DNA from: Rhabdornis inornatus
Lineage: Eukaryota; Chordata; Aves; Passeriformes; Rhabdornithidae
DNA: 64,000 nucleotides
Direction: 5' to 3'
Assembly (NCBI GenBank): GCA_013397075.1
Contig: VWZS01007617.1
Span: 88,381-152,380, forward strand
Shown here: piece by piece, positions 55,670 to 64,000 of the stretch
How the letters are laid out: each line of letters starts with the position of its first letter
Numbering within the stretch: the stretch's first letter is position 1
Made by a program: the position numbers and the translations under genes
The notes under the pieces: generated by a model
What the model was told of the DNA's origin: nothing
The model's input: only the letters and a program-made list of their open reading frames with translations
The model's database searches: none

Positions 55670-56030
55670 TGTGGGATACACACATTGAGAAAGTAAAAAA
55701 TTACAGCCTGAAAAATATTCCAGGCCGGAGCTTCTCAGCTCTGTTCCCAGCCTGATCAGCTGGGCCAGCTGAAGGCCAGGGAAAATCTCTCCCAGGATGA
55801 TAACTTGGTCAAAATAGAGAGGAATTAATAACAAGATAGAACTCCTGTTGTGTGTGTGACCAGGCCCTGGGAACGAGGTGTCTGCTCTCTGAACCAATCA
55901 TCTTTTTCTGCTCTTGGAGTTGGGAATCATGTTATAAAAACCAGTGTGTGTCTGAATAAACTTGTTTCTCTCTCTCTCTTTCCTGTCCTGAGAGATGACC
56001 AGGTAGCTGTGCATCTTATTCCTGCCGCAC
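55670..56030 (+). mobile_element. Probable solo ERV LTR
   Basis: Starts near TGTGGGATACACACATTGAG. TATAAAAA at 55933-55940 is followed 15 bp later by AATAAA at 55955-55960, then a CT-rich tract and TTATTCCTGCCGCA. This close TATA-to-AATAAA spacing is typical of compact LTRs. It has no second copy in the window, so the call rests on architecture alone. Confidence 0.5.
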
Positions 56031-56451
56031 CTAAGGGGTTAACGCCCCATTCCACGGCTACACTCCTGCTCCTGTGTTGTGGGACAGGACAACGATGCAG
56101 AGCCCAGGCCCTGCCAGGGCTAATGAGCAGGGCTAATGACGCCCTGATTAATCCGTAGTGCCTCTCCCATTGTGGCCCTGAGAGCTCCCCAGCAGCTGTT
56201 CCCAGTGCCAGCCTTTCACTGCTGCTGAAATATCCTCCCTGCCTGCAGGAGATTCATTGCAGCTCCTTCCCCACATCCATTAGCCAGGCAGGAATGAACA
56301 CGGTTTGTGTGGAGGACAATTAATAATTAGGGAAGGGCTGGGAAGGCCAGGGGAAGGGATTTTAACAGCTCAGAGCTTCAGTGCAGTGAACATTCCCTGA
56401 GCACAGCCCAGGGGGATGGAGATGTGGGAGCCAAAGCCTGGGGTGTGATGG
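56031..56451. other. Low-copy DNA, no gene seen
   Basis: No feature is recognised. Confidence 0.35.
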
Positions 56452-56655
56452 TTTCACAGAATTCCACAGTCACTGAGGTTGGAAAAGCCCTCCAGGATCA
56501 CCAAATCCAAGCTGTGCCCATCCCCACCTTGTCCAGAGCACTCAGTGCCACCTCCAGGAATTCCTGGGACACTCCAGGGATGGGGATCCAACCCTCCCTG
56601 GGCAGCCCCTGCCAGAGCTTCACAACCTTGTCCAGCCAGGAATTCTCACCTGGAA
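56452..56655 (-). mobile_element. CR1 3' part, second subtype
   Basis: TTTCACAGAATTCCACAGTC, TTGGAAAAGCCCTCCAGGAT, ACCTCCAGGAATTCCTGGGA and GGGGATCCAACCCTCCCTGG, then CCAGAGCTTCACAACCTTGT. Reversed partner of 22905-23125. Confidence 0.9.
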
Positions 56656-56892
56656 AAGGACCCAGAGCAGCTGAAAACTCACCTGGACACAGACTTTATC
56701 CCACTGAAAACTTCCCATCATCAAACAAACTGGGAAAAGGAATCTCCAGGCCAGGTGGGACAGGAGCTGGTGACCCTCAGCCCATGGATCCAGACACCCT
56801 GCAGAGCTCCCTGCCCCGGGCAGAGCCACATCCCACCCTGGAAACATCCCCAGAGCCACCCAGGCTGCCCTGGATCCACATCATGGAGAATG
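56656..56892. other. Low-copy spacer
   Basis: No feature is recognised. Confidence 0.35.
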
Positions 56893-57810
56893 GCACTGAG
56901 CAGAACTGAAGGAACTGGACAGAACTGGAGGAATTGGGCAGAGCTGAAGGAACTGAGCAGAGCTGAAGGAACTGGACAGAACTGGAGGAATTGGGCAGAG
57001 CTGAAGGAATTGGGCAGAGCTGAAGGAACTGGACAGAACTGAAGGAACTGAGCAGAGCTGAAGGAATTGTGCAGAAGGAATTGTACAGAACTGGAGGAAC
57101 TGGGCAGAACTGAAGGAATTGGGCAGAGCTGAAGGAATTGAGCAGCAGGAATTGTACAGAACTGAAGGAACTGGGCAGAGCTGAAGGAATTGGACAGAAC
57201 TGAAGGAATTGAGTAGAAGGAACTGGACAGAACTGAAGGAACTGGACAGAACTGAAGGAACTGAGCAGAGCTGAAGGAATTGTGCAGAAGGAATTGTACA
57301 GAACTGGAGGAACTGGGCAGAACTGAAGGAATTGGGCAGAGCTGAAGGAATTGAGCAGCAGGAATTGTACAGAACTGAAGGAACTGGGCAGAGCTGAAGG
57401 AATTGGACAGAACTGAAGGAATTGAGTAGAAGGAACTGGACAGAACTGAAGGAACTGGACAGAACTGAAGGAACTGAGCAGAGCTGAAGGAATTGTGCAG
57501 AAGGAATTGTACAGAACTGGAGGAACTGGGCAGAACTGAAGGAATTGGGCAGAGCTGAAGGAATTGAGCAGCAGGAATTGTACAGAACTGAAGGAACTGG
57601 GCAGAGCTGAAGGAATTGGACAGAACTGAAGGAATTGAGTAGAAGGAACTGGACAGAACTGAAGGAACTGGACAGAACTGAAGGAATTGAGCAGAAGGAA
57701 TTGGGCAGAACTGAAGGAATTGGGCAGAACTGAAGGAACTGGGCAGAACTAAGGAATTGAGCAGAAGGAATTGGGCAGAACTGAAGGAACTGGGCAGAAC
57801 TGAAAGCAAA
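56893..57810. repeat. 19 bp minisatellite with 213 bp higher-order repeat
   Basis: The unit GAAGGAATTGGGCAGAGCT and its ACTGGACAGAACT variants are 19 bp, with a shortened 15 bp form (GAAGGAATTGTGCAG). That short form starts blocks that recur 213 bp apart: GTGCAGAAGGAATTG is at 57069, 57282 and 57495. Frames of 390 and 317 codons on the minus strand come from this array. Confidence 0.97.
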
Positions 57811-58411
57811 GGATTTGGAAAGAACCCAAAACATATTCCCTGTCTCCAGGCACTGTGGGAGGACTTGCGAGGCCCTGAGTTCTTCAGATGCAAGTGATTA
57901 AGAAACCAAATTTTTCACTTTGTCCAGGAAAGAACAGAGCACACAGCAGACACTGATCTTCTCATTAAAGCTCTAGTGCTAATTAAACTAATTACACACA
58001 TGAGGCTGGCAAATTGCTGGAGCCTCACAGTCGAAAGAGCCTCACATAATTCAAAAGGGCAATGGTTTTTTAAGCATAAAATTGTGGGGAAAAGATATGT
58101 AAATGAAATGGAACAATCCATTAATACAAAATTATTGCCTTCCTTGCCTTAATACCAGGCTTGTTTTAATGTCAGGCTGATCATTTCTCAATTGTGTGCA
58201 AAGTGCTGCACTAGAAACATTCGAGTTCATAAATATCTCCTTTCCAAGCCATTATCCTTCCCTTAAATTTGGGATCCTGATAACGACTTCCTGTTTGATA
58301 AGAGCAATTCAGCATTTGGTGAGTGGGAGATTTCTGTCTGGGCAGCAGAAGGACAATTGAAATGTGATTTTGCCAAAAAGAGAAAGTGTGGAACTGGAGA
58401 ATTGGAGAATT
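57811..58411. promoter_or_regulatory. AT-rich unique block, candidate conserved element
   Basis: 57930-58260 is low-copy and AT-rich, with GCTAATTAAACTAATTACAC (two homeodomain-type TAATTA-like cores), ATATGTAAATGAAATGG and CATTAATACAAAATTATTG. Similar composition is common in conserved vertebrate elements; this is inference only. Confidence 0.25.
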
Positions 58412-58700
58412 CCAGATGGTTTGGATTGGGAGGGACCTTAAATCCCACCCAGTGCCACCCCTGGCATGGCAGGGACACCTCCCACTGTCCCAGGCTGCTC
58501 CAAGCCCAATGTCCAACCTGGCCTTGGGCACTGCCAGGGATCCAGGGGCAGCCACAGCAAATCTGGGAATTCCATCCCCACCCTGCCAGGGAACAATTCC
58601 TGCCCAAAATCCCATCCAGCCCTGTCCTCTGGCAGTGGGAGCCATTCCCTGTGTCCTGTCCCTCCATGCCTTGTCCCCAGTCCCTTTCCATTGTTCTCCC
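58412..58700 (-). mobile_element. CR1, long 3' portion
   Basis: From GGTTTGGATTGGGAGGGACC through CCCTGGCATGGCAGGGACAC, GGCCTTGGGCACTGCCAGGG, AGGGAACAATTCCTGCCC and CATTCCCTGTGTCCTGTCCC to CCCCAGTCCCTTTCC. One of the best preserved minus-strand copies. Confidence 0.92.
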
Positions 58701-59351
58701 AGACACTGGAAACACAGATTTGGTTCCCAATACTTCAGGAATTCCTTCAGCTGCACACACACAAACCATTGGGACAAGTGAGGGATGCCCCCATTCCTGT
58801 GCTCCCAGTGCCTCCCACCCCTGAGCCCAGCCCTGCCCAGGGCTGTCCCTGTGCTGCTGTCCCGAGCCAACAAAGCCATCTGTGCTGAGCTCCAACAACA
58901 AATATCCTGGGGGATGGAAGTTTCCCCCAGCTCCCATTCTCTCCCCGAGCTGCTGATGGATTGCACGGCGTGCCCAGGAATTATTCTCCTCCAGAGCAGC
59001 TCCATCAAGTGCAAAATCCCATTCACCTCTTTCCCCAGCTCTATTAACTCAAGCAAACCCTTCTTCCCCTGCAATTGATGCCAACATTTTATATTCCTTA
59101 ATGGAATGTGTGAGTTCCATGTAGAACACAGAGCCACATCTCTTTTTGCAAATAGCGGAGTTTTACACGGAATATTTTATATCCAGGGCTGTAGATCATT
59201 CCCATTTCTATTGCACTGAGGAAATTTCCATTTTTCCCCTGTTTACAAGCTGTTTGCTGTTCAGAACAACATCTGTAAAGGAACCTGAGTGAAAAATAAG
59301 CACGGAGAACTTGGAAAAGCTGGAGAGATGTTTTCTAAACATTCCCATTTT
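58701..59351. other. Low-copy DNA, no gene seen
   Basis: No feature is recognised. Confidence 0.35.
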
Positions 59352-59605
59352 TGGGGTGTAGGTTTCAATTGGGAAGAAAGTCTTTACTCAGAGGGTGCAG
59401 GACAAATTTCCTAGAGAAGCTGGGATCCCTGGAAGTGCCCAAGGCCAGGCTGGACATTGGGGTTGGAGCACCTGGGACATGGGAAGTGTCCCTGCCGTGG
59501 CAGGGGTGGAATGGGTCAGGATTTAAGGGCTGGGATTTAAGTGCTGATATTTAAGGGTTGGGATTTAAGGTCCCTTCCCACCCAAACCGTTCCATGTTCC
59601 GCCTT
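59352..59605 (+). mobile_element. CR1 3' part with local tandem repeat
   Basis: TTGGGAAGAAAGTCTTTACT, GCCCAAGGCCAGGCTGGACA, CCTGCCGTGGCAGGGGTGG and CCCACCCAAACCGTTCCATG. Before the 3' end, GGGATTTAAG(G/T) occurs in about four tandem copies (59515-59570), replacing the usual single GATTTAAGG. Confidence 0.88.
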
Positions 59606-60474
59606 CTGGACTCCTACAGGGATGCTGCAACACCTCCTGCACTCCAGATGTTGCCAGATGTGCTCTCCTTGCCTTGGAACCCCCTTGCTGTAGGAACATG
59701 GAATGGAACCCCACCCATTCCCATGGGAGCAGGCGGCTCCTGACCTGGGCATTTGCACAGGAATTCTCACCCTGGGGGAGCCCAGACAGCTTCTGTGAGC
59801 TGAGAAAAGGAGCTGGAAAAGCTGGAAAAGCTGGAAAAGCTGATGGAGCCCCCCTGGGTCTCATTGCAGTGATCCCTACAAGTTCCAGGCTGTTTCCCCC
59901 TTTTCCCAGGGCCACAGGAGCTGCAGCACGGCGTGCTTGGCACTCTCGGTTTGCAGGGAGAAAGGAACAGAAATTCTCCTGTGAGCGATTTTTCCTGTCC
60001 CAGTCAGAGGCAGCAAAGGCAGCTGGAGATGGAATTTCATCCTGCCTGTGTGTGACTGTGGTTAAAGAGAGTTTGGAGTTATAACTGGAGCAGAAATTGC
60101 CCCTCTCTCTCTCTCTCTCTGTTTCTCCTTGACACGCACCCAAAAGCACATCAATATTTCTGTTCAGACATCCCAGACCCCACTGCTGGGATGCCACCAT
60201 CACTCTTCCCTCCCCTTTAATTATTTTCTCCTGTATATAACAATTTGTTTTCCCCCACTGATAAATATCATCAATTTAAGGAATGTTACTATAATATAAG
60301 CCATGAATATATTTAGCATACAGAAAGCGTGCTCTCCCTTTGTCACTGGAACAGAAATACAGCTTGATTTAGAATGTTATTGTGCCCCACAATCAATTCA
60401 TTTTTCCTGTGGAAAAGCTGCAGGTGTGGAATAGAGAGGAGAGAGGAGTTGCCAGGCTGCTCCCAGCCCTGTCC
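59606..60474. other. Low-copy DNA with small repeats
   Basis: GCTGGAAAA four times at 59811-59842; CT run at 60103-60120. 60220-60400 is AT-rich and unique (ATAAATATCATCAATTTAAG). Confidence 0.45.
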
Positions 60475-60795
60475 CAGCCTGGCCTTGGGCACTGCCAGGG
60501 ATCCAGGGGCAGCCACAGCAAATCTGGGAATTCCATCCCCACCCTGCCAGGGAACAATTCCTGCCCAAAATCCCATCCAAATCTGCCCACTTTCAGTTTA
60601 AAGCCATTCCCTGTGTCCTGTCCCTCCATGCCTTGTCCCCAGTCCCTCTCCAGCTCTCCTGGAGCCCCTTTAGGCTCTGCCAGGGGCTCTGAGCTCTCCC
60701 TGGATCCTTCTCCTGTCCAGGTGAGCTCCCCCAGGTGTCCCAGCCTGGCTCCAGCCCTGGAGCAGCTCCGTGGCTGCTCTGGCAGTGGCAGATCT
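60475..60795 (-). mobile_element. CR1, long fragment without 3' end
   Basis: CCTGGCCTTGGGCACTGCCA, GGGAACAATTCCTGCCCAAA, CATTCCCTGTGTCCTGTCCC, GCTCTGAGCTCTCCCTGGAT and CCTTCTCCTGTCCAGGTGAG. It lacks the terminal GGCAGGGACACC block. Confidence 0.9.
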
Positions 60796-61690
60796 GATTT
60801 ACAGCCACTGTGTTGGGTTGAAATCCTTTGAAATCAGCGTCTTAAACCCCTCCTCTTCCATCTCTATGAAATGAGCCATGGCTGTAATCCTCATTTTCTG
60901 CCCTCCTTCCTAATTGGGAATTCCAACCGAGCACAGCCTGCTTGGACCTTTCAATATTTGCTCCAGCCTCTGCCATGCCTGGATTTATGCCCTGTCAGTT
61001 ATTAAGAAACCCTTCCCTTTGTGACATAAATACTCCCTGGTTCTGCACAGTGGATATTCCCTTTTGTCTGCACAGTAAACACGAGCTCAGAGCTGCCCAG
61101 GAAATGAGAGCAGAGCGTGTCCTTGGATGATGGACAGAGCAGGAGCTGTGTCCTGGGGGATTTTCCTGAACATCACCCTCCTTGTATCTAAACATCAAAA
61201 TGTGTTTTCTTCCCTCTTCCCAACAGCAGTACACAGATAAATTTTCTAATGGATTTTCTGTTTGCCTGTCACTTGGGCTGATCCAGCAGACAAAAATATA
61301 ACAGCAATATCCACTTATTCTGAAAGCACCTGAGCAATCCCAGCGTGGCTCTGGATGGGCTTGGATGCTCTGGGACGCTGGGAATTGCAGCAGGATCGTT
61401 TCTTTTTCCACTCCTTCCTCCTTTCCATGAGGACAATTCTCGGTGCTGGGTGGGGGTGACAAAGCCACTAAAGCCATTGCTGAGCATGGGGGTTCAAATA
61501 AAGAGAACAAAGCTGGGAAGTTGGGGTGTCCCTGTCCCCTTCCAGTGTCCCCTGTCCCCTCCCACTCCTGCAGCTCTGCCTGAGCTGCCAATTGCCCCAA
61601 ATCGCTGCATTTTATCCTCTCAGCGGTGTCCTGTGATGAGCTGGGGACAGCAGCAGGACAGGGCTGTTGTGCATGTCCAACACGGGTATA
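60796..61690. other. Low-copy DNA, no gene seen
   Basis: No exon or repeat is recognised. A 201-codon minus-strand frame lies here without repeat structure, but no domain or splice context supports it. Confidence 0.4.
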
Positions 61691-61774
61691 ATTTATTCTT
61701 ATTCTTTTATTCTTATTCTTTTATTCTTATTGTTTTATTCTTATTGTTTTATTCTTATTCTTTTCTTCTTATTC
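61691..61774. repeat. TTATTC/TTATTG low-complexity repeat
   Basis: About twelve 6-9 bp units, T-rich. Confidence 0.9.
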
Positions 61775-61871
61775 ATGCAGAACTCTTCCCAGTGTGTCCT
61801 TAGGTGGTGGCTGCAGCTCCTGCTGCCTGACCCCGGTGATGTCCACGGAGCTGGGGGCTGATCCTCCCCTG
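61775..61871. other. Short spacer
   Basis: No feature is recognised. Confidence 0.35.
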
Positions 61872-62065
61872 GGACACCGGGAATCCCAGAACTGAGGCTG
61901 GAAAAGCCCTCCCAGTCCACCCTGTGCCCATCCCCACCTTGTCCCCAGCCCAGAGCGCTCAGTGCCACCTCCAGGAATTCCTGGGACACTCCAGGGATGG
62001 GGATCCAACCCTCCCTGGGCACTTCCAATCCCTGCCCACCCTTTCCATGGGGAAATTCCTGCTGG
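61872..62065 (-). mobile_element. CR1 3' part, second subtype
   Basis: GAATCCCAGAACTGAGGCTG, CCATCCCCACCTTGTCCCCA, ACCTCCAGGAATTCCTGGGA, GGGATCCAACCCTCCCTGGG and CCTTTCCATGGGGAAATTCC. Confidence 0.88.
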
Positions 62066-63016
62066 TGCCCACCCTGCCCTCCCCTGCTGCCACCTGAGCC
62101 TGTTCCCTGCTGTCCCACCCCTGTCCCCACAGTTTTAACCCTGCCCAGTGTGAATTTGGCACGTGGGGGTCCCAAGCTCAGCCTCCAGCCCGGGCTGAGC
62201 TCAGTCCTGCTGAGCTCCAGGCTCAGCTCTAACCTCAGAAATGCAATTTCCTGTCACCACCTCTTGGGAACCAACCTGCAGGGGTGCTGGGGTGTCCTTT
62301 GCCAGCTCTGCCTTGCCTGCACAGGGCAGTGGCCGGGCTGGGAGGATGGAGCAGGGCTGCTCTCCATCCATCACTCCGTGTCGGGGAGGCTGCTCCTGGC
62401 TCCCAGGCTGTGCTGGGATATTGCTTTGGGATGGATTAGCCCTGGGCCTGTCTTTAGCTGTCTTGCAGGGGAGTTATTGTGCCATAATCCTCTGTAATTA
62501 CAGCTCACAGGGGATCTTTTCCACTCAGTGCCCAGGATGGAAATGGATGGGCAAGCAGCAAGGGTGCAGGGACAAACAGGGGTTTGACCTTCAAGGGCTT
62601 GCCTTTGCAATTCCAAACATTCCTTCTTAATTCTGGAGGGCTCTGATCTGCAGGTGGCACCGAGCAGCAAAATCCCTGCTCTGGGGCAGAGCCAGGAACC
62701 AGTGAAAAGTGTCAGGAAATTCATGGCCACAGGCAGGGAAGGCAGGGCAGAGCAACATTTCCAACAGAGGGGCCATGCAGGAATTTCCTTCTTTTGTGCC
62801 TCTCTTTGCAGCCCTTTCCCACGTGTCCCTAAAAGATTTGGATTCATCCCAGTGCTGTGCTTATAACTGTGCAAAAAAAATTCCCTGGGAGTGGAGGAAC
62901 CTTCCCAGCACAAAGGGGTTCTGTGGCCAGGACTTGTTGGGAGCACAGGTAGGGATGGCCAGAAGGGAATCCCAGAGTCCCAGAAGGGACAGAGCAATTC
63001 CCACCCACCTGGGATG
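62066..63016. other. Low-copy DNA, no gene seen
   Basis: No feature is recognised. Confidence 0.4.
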
Positions 63017-63540
63017 ATTTCTCCAAGGGATGATTTGCCCAGTGGATGATTTACCCAAGGAATGATTTTTCCAATGGATGATTTGCCCAAGGAACTATTT
63101 GTCCAGTGGATGATTTTTCCAGTGGATGATTTGTCCAAGGAATGATTTGCCCAAGGAATGATTTTTCCAGTGGATGGTTTGCCTAAGGAATTATTTGTCC
63201 AGTGGATGATTTGCCTAGTGGATGATTTTCCCGGTGGATGATTTGCCCAAGGAATGATTTTTCCAGTGGATGGTTTGCCCAAGGAATGATTTGTCCAGTG
63301 GATGATTTGCCCAATGGATGATTTTTCCAGTGGATGGTTTGCCTAAGGAATTATTTGTCCAGTGGATTATTTTCCCAGTGGATGATTTTCCCAAGGAATG
63401 ATTTTTCCAGTGGATAATTTTTCCAGTGGATGATTTGTCCAAGGAATGATTTGTCCAGTGGATAATTTTTCCAGTGGATGATTTTTCCAGTGGATAATTT
63501 GTCCAAGGAATGATTTTTCCAGTGGATGATTTGCCCAATG
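63017..63540. repeat. 16 bp minisatellite (GATGATTTTTCCAGTG)
   Basis: About 33 units of 15-17 bp alternate between CCAGTGGATGATTT and CCAAGGAATGATTT forms. Minus-strand frames of up to 303 codons with KSSTGKIIHW words come from it. Confidence 0.95.
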
Positions 63541-64000
63541 CTGTTTGATTTTTTTTTTAACACAGGTAGTCTTGTCTAGGGGGGGGAAATAAAATAAATT
63601 AGAAATTGTACAAACCAAGGATTGCAGTGCCTTTTAATCCCTGAAGGATCAGGAGAGGGAAATGCTCTGGTTATTTGCTGCCACCTCGGTGGAGTCAAGC
63701 CCTGGAGAGCTGAGGATCCAAGCTGCTCTATAAAGCAGATTTTTCAGCCGTGTTTCTCTTGGCTGTGTTATTCCACAATTCCATCTGGGATGGATTCCCT
63801 CCTGGCTGGAGCTGTCAAGGAAAAAGCAGAATTGAAGAGGAATGAAATCGGCCTGGCTCTCCCCACATCCATTTCTGCTCAGGGCCTGCAGGAGCAGAGC
63901 TGCAGGTGTTTGTGCTGCTCCTGCTCTCACACACAGATAAATTCTTCTCCAGGGGCTGCAGTAATCCCAGGGAAGCCTCTCCCATGGGCAGGGATTCTGC
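63541..64000. other. Low-copy DNA to window end
   Basis: T-run near 63549-63559. No exon or repeat is recognised. Confidence 0.4.

Noticed and set aside
60995..61600. 201-codon minus-strand frame in low-copy DNA
   Set aside because: No domain, no homologous repeat of it and no coding signature beyond openness; homology search would decide.

Overview
This looks like a stretch of vertebrate nuclear DNA from a bird, most likely a songbird-type genome. The visible basis is many 5'-truncated copies of one CR1 LINE tail on both strands, several solo LTRs of avian-style endogenous retroviruses, no L1/Alu-type repeats, and very many short-period minisatellites. The species and chromosome cannot be named from the sequence. 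I found no protein-coding exon, rRNA, tRNA, CRISPR array or bacterial feature that I can support. Every long open frame lies in a tandem repeat or a CR1/LTR copy, often with both strands open at once. The window is best read as intergenic or deep intronic DNA, so no gene set or pathway can be described.

Layout. 1-10 kb: a GGGAT run at the edge, a CR1 tail, then a cluster of arrays (23, 30 and 25 bp units at 3.75-4.82 kb; 10 bp at 7.18-7.64 kb) and one LTR at 9.2-9.7 kb. 10-20 kb: an 8 bp array, a GTGACA-rich array running into an 847-base gap, an 11 bp AT-rich array on the far side, an inverted duplication (13.43-13.72 and 19.01-19.40 kb), an LTR with a doubled TATA segment (15.5-16.0 kb) and an 18 bp GATC-rich array (17.0-17.6 kb). 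20-33 kb: LTRs at 20.9, 29.0, 30.7 and 32.75 kb, several CR1 tails, a 40 bp array (25.7-26.05 kb), and a near-perfect duplication joined by single Ns (27.59-29.16 kb) that looks like an assembly artefact.

33-37 kb is dominated by the most striking object here: 43 head-to-tail 44 bp units with no visible variation, flanked by diverged 22 bp monomers. 37-50 kb carries two almost identical 488 bp LTRs 10.5 kb apart in the same direction, a further LTR on the minus strand, and arrays of 22, 37, about 60 and 41 bp. 51-57.8 kb holds three arrays with higher-order structure (135 bp, 280 bp = 10 x 28, and 213 bp), the middle one ending in a 697-base gap. 58-64 kb has CR1 tails, low-copy DNA and a final 16 bp array.

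The stretches between repeats are mostly low-copy DNA. A few AT-rich blocks, some with clustered transcription-factor-like motifs, are flagged as candidate regulatory elements at low confidence, because conservation cannot be tested here. I see no convincing new biological system. The points most worth following are the homogenised 44 bp satellite, the repeated appearance of higher-order structure in unrelated minisatellites, the N-marked false duplication, and the two palindromic X-box-like sites.
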